Shown one piece after another: positions 52,066-61,638 of a DNA stretch of 64,000 nt (the stretch's first letter is position 1; the number at the start of each line of letters is the position of its first letter). The notes below the pieces were generated by a model that made no database searches, was not told the origin of the DNA, and worked only from the letters and a program-made list of their open reading frames with translations. The stretch is from CAMCXE01 sp046347475 (GTDB lineage Bacteria > Pseudomonadota > Gammaproteobacteria > Pseudomonadales > Cellvibrionaceae). Made by a program: the position numbers and the translations under genes. The stretch lies in assembly GCA_046347475.1 (NCBI GenBank), contig JAXMGD010000001.1, positions 806,001 to 870,000 on the forward strand, read 5' to 3'.

Positions 52066-52215
52066 AGCGGGGTGGGGCGGTGGGAGCAAATTAAGTTAGG
52101 GCTCCCCCGCAAGCTGGTATCTGTAAACCCTGTTGTTCTTCACCAACTGCCTGTGAAGGCCATCGCGCATTGGCTAAAAAATGCCCGCCCGCTCCAAAAC
52201 CAAATAAGAACTCAA

Positions 52216-52244
52216 TTGACAATAGTTATCATTAAGAATAACCT
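52216..52244 (+). promoter_or_regulatory. bfd promoter with Fur-box-like operator
   Basis: TTGACA (52216-52221) and TAACCT (52239-52244) are 17 bases apart. The overlapping 19-mer GACAATAGTTATCATTAAG (52218-52236) agrees with the classical Fur box at 13 of 19 positions. Iron repression of bfd, which releases iron from bacterioferritin, fits known biology. Confidence 0.6.
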
Positions 52245-52271
52245 GAATCCATAGTCAAATGAGGTGAGCTT

Positions 52272-52469
52272 ATGTACGTGTGTCTTTGCCAAGGGATTAC
52301 TGATCGCCAAATTCGCCAGTCTATCGACGAAGGGGCCGACACCCTGCGGGCATTGCGCCAGCAGCTAGGGGTGATGTCTCAGTGTGGCAAGTGCGGCTGT
52401 ATGACCAAGGAGCTGTTACTGCAAGCCCTGGATGAGCGCCAGAGCGCTACCTATTATCAGGTTGCCTAA
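52272..52469 (+). CDS. bfd: bacterioferritin-associated ferredoxin Bfd
   Basis: 65 residues. The 2Fe-2S ligands are C4, C6, C38 and C41, in the family pattern (YVCLCQGITD and SQCGKCGC). Bfd reduces the ferric core of bacterioferritin so that iron can be released. It is preceded by a Fur-box-like promoter and followed by bfr 137 bases on. Length and motif are standard. Confidence 0.96.
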   Translation: MYVCLCQGITDRQIRQSIDEGADTLRALRQQLGVMSQCGKCGCMTKELLLQALDERQSATYYQVA

Positions 52470-52606
52470 AGCGCACCCGCCATCGTTCTTGGTTTGGGCC
52501 CCTTGAGGCCCTGCAATCATTTATTGACACTGCTAGTTGCCCCCTCCACACTTCCCGCCTTCACGCTCCGGCCCGTTCAGGGCACCCGCCATGTGGAGGA
52601 CATTCT

Positions 52607-53083
52607 ATGAAAGGCGACCCTAAAGTCATCGCACACCTGAATACGATTCTCGGCAATGAGCTTATTGCCATCAACCAATATTTTTTGCACGCCAAAATGT
52701 ACAAAAACTGGGGCCTTAAAGCCTTGGCTAAGCACGAGTATCATGAATCCATCGACGAGATGAAACACGCCGATGTGTTGGTTGACCGCATTTTATTTTT
52801 AGACGGCATCCCCAATTTGCAGGACCTGGGCAAATTGTTGGTGGGCGAAAACACGGAAGAAATGCTGCAGTGTGATTTAAAGCTGGAAAATAAAGCTATT
52901 CCCGATTTAAAAGAAGCCATCGCCCACTGCGAATCCGTGCGCGATTACGGTACGCGGGATATTTTGCAGAGCATTTTAGAATCTGAAGAAGAGCATGTTG
53001 ATTGGCTTGAAACCCAGTTGAGTTTAATTAACCAGGTTGGCCTGCAAAATTATCTGCAAACACAAATGGAAGCGGCTTCTTAG
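52607..53083 (+). CDS. bfr: bacterioferritin
   Basis: 158 residues, a four-helix ferritin-like protein. The haem ligand M52 is present (SIDEMKHAD), and the ferroxidase residues are E18 (ILGNELIAINQYF), E51, H54, E94, E127 and H130 (SEEEHVDW). The 24-mer stores iron. The start has GGAGG about ten bases upstream. It lies next to bfd, as is common. Confidence 0.96.
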   Translation: MKGDPKVIAHLNTILGNELIAINQYFLHAKMYKNWGLKALAKHEYHESIDEMKHADVLVDRILFLDGIPNLQDLGKLLVGENTEEMLQCDLKLENKAIPDLKEAIAHCESVRDYGTRDILQSILESEEEHVDWLETQLSLINQVGLQNYLQTQMEAAS

Positions 53084-53109
53084 GTTTTACCGCGTTCAGT
53101 CTACACACA

Positions 53110-53150
53110 AGGCGCGATACGGTTGCTGCTGTTATCGCGCTTCACTTTTT
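53110..53150 (+). terminator. bfr terminator
   Basis: GCGCGATA (53112-53119) and TATCGCGC (53133-53140) form the stem, followed by TTCACTTTTT, 29 bases after the bfr stop. Confidence 0.7.
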
Positions 53151-53210
53151 ATGGGCTTGCCTGTTTTGCTGGCCCGAACCCTTGTTAGCCCGCATTTTTA
53201 GGTATTTATC

Positions 53211-54800
53211 GTGATTTCCACCGCCAATATCACCATGCAATTTGGTGCTAAACCCCTGTTTGAAAATGTTTCTGTCAAATTTAACAACTCCAATCGCTAT
53301 GGCTTGATTGGCGCTAATGGCTGCGGCAAGTCCACCTTTATGAAAATATTAGGTGGCGATTTGGTGCCCACCGGCGGCCAGGTGATGCTGGAGCCCAACG
53401 TGCGCCTGGGTAAATTAAAACAGGATCAGTTTGCCTACGAAGAATTTACCGTGTTGGACGCGGTGATTATGGGCCACACCGAATTGTGGGCGGTGAAAGC
53501 TGAGCGCGATCGTATTTACAGTTTGCCGGAAATGAGCGAAGAAGACGGCATGAAAGTGGCTGAGTTGGAAGTGGCCTTCGCGGAGATGGATGGCTACACC
53601 GCAGAAGCCCGCGCCGGGGAATTGTTGTTGGGTTTGGATATTCCTATTGAGCAACACACGGGTTTAATGAGTGCGGTGGCGCCAGGTTGGAAATTGCGGG
53701 TGTTATTGGCCCAGGCGCTGTTTTCCGACCCGGAAGTATTGTTGTTAGACGAGCCTACCAACAACTTAGATATTAATACCATCCGCTGGCTGGAAGGTAT
53801 TTTGCGTCAGCGCAATAGCACCATCATAATTATTTCCCACGACCGCCACTTTTTAAATGCCGTGTGTACCCACATGGCGGATTTGGATTACGGTGAAATT
53901 CGTATTTACCCCGGTAATTACGATGATTACATGCTCGCCTCCACCCAGGCGCGCGAGCGTTTGTTAAATGAAAATGCCAAGAAAAAGGCGCAAATTTCCG
54001 AATTGCAAGCCTTTGTTAGCCGCTTTTCTGCTAATGCATCCAAGGCGAAACAAGCAACCTCACGTGCGCGGCAAATTGAAAAAATTCAGCTGGACGATGT
54101 TAAGCCCTCAAGCAGGGTAAGTCCTTATATTCGTTTTACGCAGAATAAAAAATTACACCGCCAGGCGGTGGTGTTGGACAATGTGACCAAGGGCTTTGAT
54201 CGCACCTTATTTAAAGGTTTTAGTATGCAGGTGGAGGCCGGCGAGCGCATCGCTATTATCGGCCCGAATGGCGCCGGTAAAACCACGCTGCTGCGCTGTA
54301 TGTATGGAGATTTAACGCCCGATAGCGGCACCATTAAATGGGCGGAGCAGGCGGAGCTTGGTTATTACGCGCAGGATCACAGTGCCGATTTTAGCGACGA
54401 TATAACGCTATTTGATTGGATGAAGCAGTGGACAAAAGGCGATGAACAATTGGTGCGCGGCGCTTTGGGGCGTATGTTGTTTTCCAACGATGAAGTGAAA
54501 AAGAAGGTTAAGGTTATCTCCGGCGGTGAAAAAGGCCGCATGTTGTTTGGTAAATTTAGCCTGATAAACCCCAATGTTTTATTGCTTGATGAGCCTACCA
54601 ACCACTTGGATATGGAATCCATCGAGGCCTTAAACCTGGCGCTGGAAAACTACCCCGGCACTATTATTTTTGTCAGCCACGATAGGGAATTTGTCTCATC
54701 GTTAGCCAATCGTATTATTGATTTGCAACCTAAGGGGATTGTTGATTTTCACGGTAATTACGACGATTACCTGCGCAGCCAAGGTTTATACACTGACTAA
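53211..54800 (+). CDS. ybiT: ABC-F family ATPase YbiT
   Basis: 529 residues, matching YbiT (about 530). Two ABC domains are joined by the charged linker typical of translation-associated ABC-F proteins. Walker A motifs are GANGCGKST (about 34-42) and GPNGAGKTT. Walker B motifs are LLLDEPTNNLD and LLLDEPTNHLD. The first signature is atypical (MSAVAPGWKLRV) as in YbiT, while the second is ISGGEKGRM. No membrane segments. ABC-F proteins act on the ribosome, and YbiT's precise role is poorly known. The start is GTG. Confidence 0.92.
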   Translation: MISTANITMQFGAKPLFENVSVKFNNSNRYGLIGANGCGKSTFMKILGGDLVPTGGQVMLEPNVRLGKLKQDQFAYEEFTVLDAVIMGHTELWAVKAERDRIYSLPEMSEEDGMKVAELEVAFAEMDGYTAEARAGELLLGLDIPIEQHTGLMSAVAPGWKLRVLLAQALFSDPEVLLLDEPTNNLDINTIRWLEGILRQRNSTIIIISHDRHFLNAVCTHMADLDYGEIRIYPGNYDDYMLASTQARERLLNENAKKKAQISELQAFVSRFSANASKAKQATSRARQIEKIQLDDVKPSSRVSPYIRFTQNKKLHRQAVVLDNVTKGFDRTLFKGFSMQVEAGERIAIIGPNGAGKTTLLRCMYGDLTPDSGTIKWAEQAELGYYAQDHSADFSDDITLFDWMKQWTKGDEQLVRGALGRMLFSNDEVKKKVKVISGGEKGRMLFGKFSLINPNVLLLDEPTNHLDMESIEALNLALENYPGTIIFVSHDREFVSSLANRIIDLQPKGIVDFHGNYDDYLRSQGLYTD

Positions 54801-55216
54801 TGCCCGTGTGGGCTGGAGTAAAGCTATAAGCTGCGGCTCGGCCAAATGAAGAAGCAGCGTTCAGACCACCAGGGTATCGCTGAGAAAATGGCATTTTTAC
54901 GGTGAGGGCCTGAAAACCCAAGTGGACAAAATAACCCTCGTGCCATAAAATGCGCCCCCAGTTCGGGCCGAGTGCCCGCCCGGTGTCAGCCTTAGGCGGC
55001 GCCGAGTAATTCATTACAGCGAGGTGGAGCGCGCAGTTGCACCTCGCTTTTTTACAACCCGACATTTCATCGCACCGGCGCTTCAGTTCTACTGCGGCCT
55101 CGGTTTTGTGCGCACCTGAGATTTAGTGGAACTGCTTGTATAAGGCGGGCTCCTAAAGCAATACCTGTAATCGCGTGGGCTTTTCTAAGCCTTGCGCTTG
55201 GCTGGAGGACAAGATT
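54801..55216. other. 416-base gap before carA
   Basis: No gene recognised; dapB, often beside carA, is absent. It contains a strong rho-independent terminator (described separately) and CATAAAAT near 54943, which could be a -10 region. Any carA leader would lie after the terminator. Confidence 0.5.
55018..55053 (+). terminator. intrinsic terminator upstream of carA
   Basis: AGCGAGGTG (55018-55026) and CACCTCGCT (55040-55048) form a nine-base stem followed by TTTTTT. It lies 218 bases after ybiT and 164 before carA, so it may end readthrough from ybiT or act in a carA leader. Confidence 0.75.
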
Positions 55217-56356
55217 TTGACAACTGGGCTCAATAAACCCGCAATATTGGTGCTGGAAGATGGCAGTGTGTTCCATGGTAAGTCCATCGGGGCGCCTGGG
55301 GTATCCGTAGGCGAGGTGGTGTTTAACACTGCCATGACGGGGTATCAGGAAATCCTCACCGATCCTTCTTATGCCGAGCAAATCGTGACGCTCACCTACC
55401 CGCATATAGGTAATGTGGGCGCTAATAGTGAAGATGAAGAGTGCGCGCGCATTTGGGCCAAGGGCTTGGTGATTCGCGACTTATCCATGCTGCCCAGCAA
55501 CTTTAGAAGTGCCTTGAGCCTGGATGCTTATCTGAAAAAACACAATATCCTCGGTATTGCCGATATAGACACTCGCCGGCTCACCCGCATTTTGCGTGAT
55601 AAAGGCGCGCAAAATGGCTGCATTATGGCAGGTGAGGTGGATGAGGCTGCGGCGCTGAAACAGGCACGCGAGTTTGCCGGTTTGAACGGCTTGGATTTGG
55701 CTCAAGTAGTCACCACCGAGAAAACCCTGCGCTGGGACGCGGGTTCCTGGCAGCTGGGGGCAGGGTTTAGTTCGCTGCCCGCCGGCGAGCGCTTTAAAGT
55801 GGTGGCCTATGACTTCGGCGCCAAGCGCAATATCTTGCGTATGCTGGTGGATCGCGGCTGCGAGCTGACCGTGGTACCTGCCAAAACCCCCGCCAGTGAA
55901 GTGCTCGCCCTCAACCCCGATGGTGTGTTTCTCTCCAACGGCCCCGGCGACCCGGCACCCTGCGATTACGCTATCAGTGCTATTAAAGCCATCTTGGATG
56001 CCAATGTGCCGGTGTTTGGTATTTGTTTGGGGCACCAGTTATTGGCTTTGGCCTCCGGTGCTAAAACCCTCAAGATGAAATTCGGCCACCACGGTGGCAA
56101 CCACCCGGTACAGGATTTAAAAACCCGCAAGGTGTTAATTACCAGCCAAAACCACGGCTTTGCGGTGGATGAGGCGAGCCTGCCTACCAACCTGGTGGCC
56201 ACCCATAAATCCTTATTTGATGGCTCTTTGCAGGGCATTGAACGCACGGATAAACCCGCCTTTAGTTTCCAAGGCCACCCTGAAGCGAGCCCCGGCCCCC
56301 AAGATGCCGCGGGTCTCTTCGACCACTTTATTGAGTTAATGCGCGCGCGCCGCTAA
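55217..56356 (+). CDS. carA: carbamoyl-phosphate synthase small subunit
   Basis: 379 residues from a TTG at 55217. GGAGGA (55203-55208) lies eight bases upstream and the resulting N-terminus (TTGLNKPAILVLEDGSVFHG) matches the family; an upstream in-frame ATG at 55175 has no such support. The protein is the glutamine amidotransferase subunit that feeds ammonia to CarB for arginine and pyrimidine synthesis. The catalytic Cys is in VFGICLGHQLLALASG, and His/Glu in FQGHPEASPGPQD. carB begins 55 bases downstream. Confidence 0.96.
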   Translation: MTTGLNKPAILVLEDGSVFHGKSIGAPGVSVGEVVFNTAMTGYQEILTDPSYAEQIVTLTYPHIGNVGANSEDEECARIWAKGLVIRDLSMLPSNFRSALSLDAYLKKHNILGIADIDTRRLTRILRDKGAQNGCIMAGEVDEAAALKQAREFAGLNGLDLAQVVTTEKTLRWDAGSWQLGAGFSSLPAGERFKVVAYDFGAKRNILRMLVDRGCELTVVPAKTPASEVLALNPDGVFLSNGPGDPAPCDYAISAIKAILDANVPVFGICLGHQLLALASGAKTLKMKFGHHGGNHPVQDLKTRKVLITSQNHGFAVDEASLPTNLVATHKSLFDGSLQGIERTDKPAFSFQGHPEASPGPQDAAGLFDHFIELMRARR

Positions 56357-56411
56357 TGCGCGCTGCCTTTTTTTGCCCCGACTTTTGCCGCTAATTAGCT
56401 AGACGACTGAC

Positions 56412-59400
56412 ATGCCAAAACGTACCGATATTAAAAGCATCTTGATCATAGGCGCAGGCCCCATTGTGATTGGCCAGGCCTGTGAATTTGACTACTCAGG
56501 TGCCCAGGCCTGTAAGGCCCTGCGTGAAGAGGGCTACCGCGTCATACTGGTGAACTCCAACCCCGCCACCATTATGACTGACCCCGCCATGGCGGATGCC
56601 ACCTACATTGAGCCTATTACCTGGCAATCGGTGGAACAGATCATCATCAAAGAGCGCCCGGATGCCATTTTGCCCACCATGGGTGGTCAAACGGCGCTTA
56701 ACTGCGCTCTGGCCCTGCACGATAACGGCGTACTGGCCAAATACAATGTGGAGCTAATTGGCGCCAAACAAGAGGCCATCCACAAGGCCGAAGACCGCAG
56801 CCTGTTTGATAAAGCCATGAAGGCTATCGGCCTTGAATGCGCCCGTGCCCGCATAGTGCACAGCCTGGCGGAAGCCTTGGAAGTGCCCAAAGAATTCGGC
56901 TTTCCCGTGATTATTCGCCCTTCCTTTACCATGGGCGGTTCCGGTGGCGGTATTGCCTACAACTGGGAAGAATTTGAAGAAATCTGCCTGCGCGGCTTGG
57001 ATTTATCGCCCACCCACGAGCTGTTAATCGACGAATCTCTGCTTGGCTGGAAAGAGTACGAGATGGAAGTGGTGCGGGATAAAAACGACAACTGCATCAT
57101 CGTCTGCTCCATCGAAAACTTTGACCCTATGGGGGTGCATACCGGCGACTCCATTACTGTAGCACCTGCGCAAACCCTCACGGACAAGGAATACCAAATC
57201 ATGCGCAACGCCTCTATTGCGGTGCTGCGCGAGATAGGCGTGGAAACCGGCGGCTCCAATGTGCAGTTTGCTGTACACCCGGAGACTGGTCGTTTGGTGG
57301 TGATTGAAATGAACCCCCGGGTGTCGCGCTCCTCGGCCCTGGCGTCCAAAGCTACCGGCTTCCCCATTGCCAAGGTGGCGGCGAAATTGGCCGTGGGTTA
57401 TACCCTCGATGAGCTACAAAACGATATTACCGGCGGCGCCACACCGGCCTCCTTTGAGCCGTCCATCGACTATGTGGTCACCAAAATCCCCCGTTTTACC
57501 TTTGAAAAATTCGGCGATGCCGATGCCCGCCTGACCACCCAGATGAAATCCGTGGGTGAGGTGATGGCGATTGGCCGCAACTTCCAAGAATCCTTACAAA
57601 AAGCCCTGCGCGGTTTGGAAGTGGGTTCTTGCGGTTTAGAAAGCAAAATCGACTGGGAAGACCCCGCCAATGCGGTCACCATTCGCCACAACCTCACCAC
57701 CCCTGGCGCTGACCGCCTGTGGTACGTGGGTGATGCCTTCCGCTCGGGTATGAGCCTGGAGGAAGTGTTTGCGGCCTCTAAAATCGACCCTTGGTTCCTA
57801 GTACAAATTGAAGACCTGATCAAAGAAGAAAAAGCCCTGATCGGCGCGGGCCTTGCGGCCTTAACCCAGGAGCGCTTGTTCCGATTAAAACGCAAAGGCT
57901 TCTCTGATAAGCGCTTGGGGCTGCTATTGGAAGTGGGTGAAAAAGCCGTGCGTCATCACCGGCAGAGTTTGGGTATTCGCCCCGTGTATAAGCGAGTGGA
58001 TACCTGTGCGGCGGAATTTTCCACTGACACGGCCTATATGTATTCCACCTATGACGAAGAGTGCGAAGCGGCGCCGTCTGGGCGGGATAAAATTATGGTG
58101 CTCGGCGGCGGCCCCAACCGCATCGGCCAGGGCATTGAGTTTGACTACTGCTGTGTACACGCCGCACTCGCCGCCCGCGAAGATGGTTATGAAACCATCA
58201 TGGTGAACTGCAACCCAGAGACCGTTTCCACCGACTACGACACCTCAGATCGCCTCTATTTTGAGCCGGTTACCCTTGAGGACGTGTTGGAAATCGTGCA
58301 CAAAGAAAAACCCAAAGGGGTAATCGTGCAGTTTGGTGGCCAAACGCCATTGAAACTGGCCCGCGCCCTGGAGGCTGAGGGCGTGCCCATCATAGGCACT
58401 AGCCCTGAGTCCATCGACCGCGCGGAAGATCGCGAGCGCTTCCAGCAGATGATTGAAAAATTAGGCCTGAAGCAACCTGCCAACGCCATAGTGCGCTCCT
58501 TGGAAGAGGCGGTGAATGTGGCGGATTCCGTCGGCTACCCGCTGGTAGTGCGCCCATCGTATGTGTTGGGTGGCCGCGCCATGGAGATTGTGTACACCGA
58601 AAAAGAACTGCGCACCTATATGCGAGATGCGGTGCAGGCCTCGGATGATGCGCCGGTATTGCTCGATCACTTCCTCAATAACGCCATCGAGGTGGATATT
58701 GATGCGGTCTCGGACGGTAAAGACGTAGTGATCGGCGGCATCATGCAGCACATTGAGCAGTGTGGTGTGCACTCCGGCGACTCGGCCTGTTCGCTGCCGC
58801 CCTATTCCCTACCTGAGGATGTGCAAAACGAAATGCGCGCCCAGGTGAAAAAAATGGCCTTAGAGCTTGAGGTGGTGGGCCTGATGAACGCCCAGCTGGC
58901 CTATCAAGACGGCGAGGTGTACATCATCGAAGTCAACCCGCGCGGCTCGCGCACTGTGCCGTTTGTTAGCAAGTGCATCGGTGTGTCCTTAGCGAAGGTG
59001 GCCGCTCGTTGCCAGGCGGGTAAAACCCTTGCCGAGCAGGGCTTTACGCGGGAAATTATCCCTAAGTACTTCAGTGTAAAAGAAGCGGTCTTCCCGTTTA
59101 ACAAATTTCCCGCTGTGGACCCGATTTTGGGGCCAGAGATGAAATCTACCGGTGAGGTGATGGGGGTGGGCGATACCTTCGCCGAAGCCTTTGCCAAAGC
59201 GCAAACCGGCGCAGGTTCGCGCATTCCAGCCAGTGGCACGGCCTTTATCAGCGTGCGGGATTTCGATAAAGAACACGCGGTGATTGTGGGTAAAGAACTG
59301 GCCGATTTAGGCTTTAAATTGGTGGCGACCCGCGGTACCGCCAGCCGTTTAGAAGCGGCAGGTTTAAGTGTTGCCGTGGTGAATAAAATGGGCGAGGGTA

Positions 59401-59630
59401 GGCCCAACGTGGTGGACATGATTAAAAATCGCGAAATTGATTTGGTGATTAACACCACCGAAGGCAAACAGGCGATTAAAGACTCCGCCAGTATTCGCCG
59501 CAGTGCGGAGAATTCCCGCACCTATTACACCACCACCATTGCCGCCGCCACCGCACTGTGTATGGCGCTGCGTTTTGGGCAATCTCAACAGGTGCGCCGT
59601 TTACAAGAATTGCATGAGGGTATTGTGTAA
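56412..59630 (+). CDS. carB: carbamoyl-phosphate synthase large subunit
   Basis: 1072 residues, as in E. coli (1073). Two homologous ATP-grasp halves catalyse bicarbonate phosphorylation and carbamate phosphorylation: RPSFTMGGSGGGIAYNWEEF in the first, RPSYVLGGRAMEIVYTEKEL in the second. An oligomerisation domain lies between them. The C-terminal MGS-like allosteric domain (about 935-1072; VATRGTASRLEAAGL, VVDMIKNREIDLVINT) binds UMP or ornithine. The stop overlaps the greA start (TAATG). Confidence 0.98.
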   Translation: MPKRTDIKSILIIGAGPIVIGQACEFDYSGAQACKALREEGYRVILVNSNPATIMTDPAMADATYIEPITWQSVEQIIIKERPDAILPTMGGQTALNCALALHDNGVLAKYNVELIGAKQEAIHKAEDRSLFDKAMKAIGLECARARIVHSLAEALEVPKEFGFPVIIRPSFTMGGSGGGIAYNWEEFEEICLRGLDLSPTHELLIDESLLGWKEYEMEVVRDKNDNCIIVCSIENFDPMGVHTGDSITVAPAQTLTDKEYQIMRNASIAVLREIGVETGGSNVQFAVHPETGRLVVIEMNPRVSRSSALASKATGFPIAKVAAKLAVGYTLDELQNDITGGATPASFEPSIDYVVTKIPRFTFEKFGDADARLTTQMKSVGEVMAIGRNFQESLQKALRGLEVGSCGLESKIDWEDPANAVTIRHNLTTPGADRLWYVGDAFRSGMSLEEVFAASKIDPWFLVQIEDLIKEEKALIGAGLAALTQERLFRLKRKGFSDKRLGLLLEVGEKAVRHHRQSLGIRPVYKRVDTCAAEFSTDTAYMYSTYDEECEAAPSGRDKIMVLGGGPNRIGQGIEFDYCCVHAALAAREDGYETIMVNCNPETVSTDYDTSDRLYFEPVTLEDVLEIVHKEKPKGVIVQFGGQTPLKLARALEAEGVPIIGTSPESIDRAEDRERFQQMIEKLGLKQPANAIVRSLEEAVNVADSVGYPLVVRPSYVLGGRAMEIVYTEKELRTYMRDAVQASDDAPVLLDHFLNNAIEVDIDAVSDGKDVVIGGIMQHIEQCGVHSGDSACSLPPYSLPEDVQNEMRAQVKKMALELEVVGLMNAQLAYQDGEVYIIEVNPRGSRTVPFVSKCIGVSLAKVAARCQAGKTLAEQGFTREIIPKYFSVKEAVFPFNKFPAVDPILGPEMKSTGEVMGVGDTFAEAFAKAQTGAGSRIPASGTAFISVRDFDKEHAVIVGKELADLGFKLVATRGTASRLEAAGLSVAVVNKMGEGRPNVVDMIKNREIDLVINTTEGKQAIKDSASIRRSAENSRTYYTTTIAAATALCMALRFGQSQQVRRLQELHEGIV

Positions 59631-60112
59631 TGTCATTTCAAAAATTCCCAATGACGGTGCAGGGCGAACAGAAACTGCGCGATGAGTTGGACCACCTGAA
59701 AAAAGTCGAGCGGCCGCGCATAGTGCAAGCGATTGCCGAAGCCCGTGAACACGGCGATTTAAAAGAAAACGCCGAATACCACGCCGCCCGTGAGCAGCAG
59801 AGTTTTTGTGAAGGCCGTATTCAGGAAATTGAAGGCAAACTCTCGAACGCCCAGGTGATTGATGTGGCCTCTCTGCCGCAAAATGGCAAGGTGGTGTTTG
59901 GCGTGACTGTGTCGCTGCTTAATGTAGATACAGATAAACACGTGGTATACCAAATTGTGGGTGAAGACGAAGCGGATATCAAAGTGAATAAAATCTCCGT
60001 CGGCTCGCCCATTGCCCGCGCTCTGATTGGCAAAGAAGAGGGCGAAACGGTAGTGGTGAAAACCCCCGGTGGCGATGTGGAGTATGAAATTGAAGAGGTT
60101 CGGTATATTTAA
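59630..60112 (+). CDS. greA: transcription elongation factor GreA
   Basis: 160 residues. The N-terminal coiled coil carries the cleavage-active acidic tip (AREHGDLKENAEYHAAREQQ), and the C-terminal FKBP-like domain ends in VVVKTPGGDVEYEIEEVRY. GreA enters the RNA polymerase secondary channel and rescues backtracked complexes. Its ATG overlaps the carB stop by one base, a common carAB-greA arrangement. Confidence 0.97.
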   Translation: MSFQKFPMTVQGEQKLRDELDHLKKVERPRIVQAIAEAREHGDLKENAEYHAAREQQSFCEGRIQEIEGKLSNAQVIDVASLPQNGKVVFGVTVSLLNVDTDKHVVYQIVGEDEADIKVNKISVGSPIARALIGKEEGETVVVKTPGGDVEYEIEEVRYI

Positions 60113-60151
60113 AGCGCCGGGCTCTAGCCGGTAGTGAACCTGTTGAATCCT

Positions 60152-60175
60152 AAGGCCATGCGAATGGCCTTTTTT
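60152..60175 (+). terminator. carAB-greA terminator
   Basis: AAGGCCAT (60152-60159), loop GCGA, ATGGCCTT (60164-60171), then TTTT. It lies 39 bases after greA. Confidence 0.9.
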
Positions 60176-60191
60176 ATGTGTAAAAAACTCT

Positions 60192-60731
60192 ATGTCAAAC
60201 GATGTGCAGCGGCCATTTTATTTAGTTTCATTAAGCAAATTAACGATTTTATTTTTTGCCACCCAGGGCGCGTTTGCGCTGGTGTGGTTTTTTCTGCATT
60301 GGCAGGCCCAAAATGCCAGCCAGGCGAAAAAAGTCCTCTCGGCACCACGGGCCATTTTCAGTATTTTTTATGTGGGCGATTTATGTAACCGCTTGCGCCA
60401 GGAGCAGCTGAAACAAGGGGTGGACTACATCTGGTCGCCTCAGCGGTTGAGCCTGGTTTTTATTCTGGCCTATTTGGCGGAATTTGTGATTGCCTTGGGA
60501 ATTCACGAACAGCTGCTGGCAACCATTTGGCAATATTTAGCCCTGGTGTTAAATCTGCTGGAGTTTTATGTGGTGTATCAATTTCAGCTGGTCGCTAACC
60601 GTGTGATGGGCGACCCGTTTGGTAAAGCCAATACTGCTATCACGCCGATTAATATTTTATGGATTGGGTTTGGTTTAATTATGTGGATTAACTTGCTTCA
60701 GGTGTGGTTTAGCGATCCGCCAAGCCCCTAA
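60192..60731 (+). CDS. membrane protein of unknown function
   Basis: 179 residues with about four membrane helices (LSKLTILFFATQGAFALVWF, LVFILAYLAEFVIALG, YLALVLNLLEFYVVYQFQLV and INILWIGFGLIMWINLL). Charged or polar loops separate them. The ribosome-binding site is poor. No family recognised. It lies 20 bases before a TraB/GumN gene and could share its transcript. Confidence 0.6.
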   Translation: MSNDVQRPFYLVSLSKLTILFFATQGAFALVWFFLHWQAQNASQAKKVLSAPRAIFSIFYVGDLCNRLRQEQLKQGVDYIWSPQRLSLVFILAYLAEFVIALGIHEQLLATIWQYLALVLNLLEFYVVYQFQLVANRVMGDPFGKANTAITPINILWIGFGLIMWINLLQVWFSDPPSP

Positions 60732-60753
60732 TAACAGACAAAGGCCGAGGGTG

Positions 60754-61629
60754 ATGAAATTAAAACAGTGTGTGGCGTTGGGTTTGGCGCTTGTGCTAGC
60801 CAGTCAGGCCAGTTGGGCTGCTACCTCTCTATGGCAAGTGAGCAAAAATAAACGGGTATTTTATTTGGGGGCCAGCATTAGCGCCCTGAAGCAAAAACAT
60901 TACCCGCTGCCCGCCGAATTTGACGACGCCTATAAAAAAGCCGCACTGATTTATGTGGAGCGGGATATAGCGGCTGTGAGCACGCAGGATTTTAGTGCCC
61001 AGGTGATGCAGCGCATGATGTACACCGACGGCGGCAATTTAAAAAAGCAGCTGCGCCCGGAGGTTTATCAAAAGCTCGATGCCTTTAGCCAAAGCCTGGG
61101 GGTGCCGGTATTTGGCCTTGCCATGTTTAAACCGGCCTTTAGCATGGTGAGTTTAGCGGCGGCACAAGCGGCCAAAGGTGATTATGTGTACGGCGTGGAT
61201 AGCAATTATTACTACCAGGCTGTTGAGGCGAAAAAGCCCTGGCGGGCCCTGGAAACCACGGCTCAGCAATTGGAGTTACTGGAGCAGATTAATCAAGAAG
61301 AGCCCAATCAAGCGGTGTTATTAATGCTTGATGAGCTTAAAAATATGCCAGCCATCTTGGATAAGCTGGTACCGGCTTGGCGGGTGGGTAATGTTGCTGC
61401 CCTGGATAGCTTGGGGGCTGGCAAAATGCGTACACTCGCACCACAGCTGTATAAAAGCTTGGTGGTTGCGCGCCACGCCCGCTGGTTGGCGCAGTTTAAT
61501 GCCATGGCGCAAACGCCTGAGGAAGAGCTGGTGTTATTGGATTTTATCCATTTTACTGGGCCTGATAGCTTATTAACCCTATTGAAAAAAAATGGTTTCA
61601 CCCTCACTCCCTACCCAATGACTCACTAG
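60754..61629 (+). CDS. TraB/GumN-family protein, likely catalytically altered
   Basis: 291 residues from the ATG at 60754 (a GTG lies one codon upstream). The signal peptide ends near AAT at residue 24. The TraB/GumN (Tiki-like) domain follows, with GVDSNYYYQAVEAKKPWRAL and LETTAQQLELLEQINQ typical of the family. The usual GX2H metal motif near the N-terminus is replaced: YLGASISALKQKHYPLP has Ser where relatives have the His before the PLP segment. Known relatives of the family are metal-dependent proteases. This copy may be inactive or use a different ligand. Confidence 0.75.
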   Translation: MKLKQCVALGLALVLASQASWAATSLWQVSKNKRVFYLGASISALKQKHYPLPAEFDDAYKKAALIYVERDIAAVSTQDFSAQVMQRMMYTDGGNLKKQLRPEVYQKLDAFSQSLGVPVFGLAMFKPAFSMVSLAAAQAAKGDYVYGVDSNYYYQAVEAKKPWRALETTAQQLELLEQINQEEPNQAVLLMLDELKNMPAILDKLVPAWRVGNVAALDSLGAGKMRTLAPQLYKSLVVARHARWLAQFNAMAQTPEEELVLLDFIHFTGPDSLLTLLKKNGFTLTPYPMTH

Positions 61630-61638
61630 GCGTATTTT

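Noticed and set aside
52057..52254. 65-codon frame upstream of bfd
   Set aside because: It begins inside the MITE-like element and overlaps the bfd promoter and Fur-box-like site.
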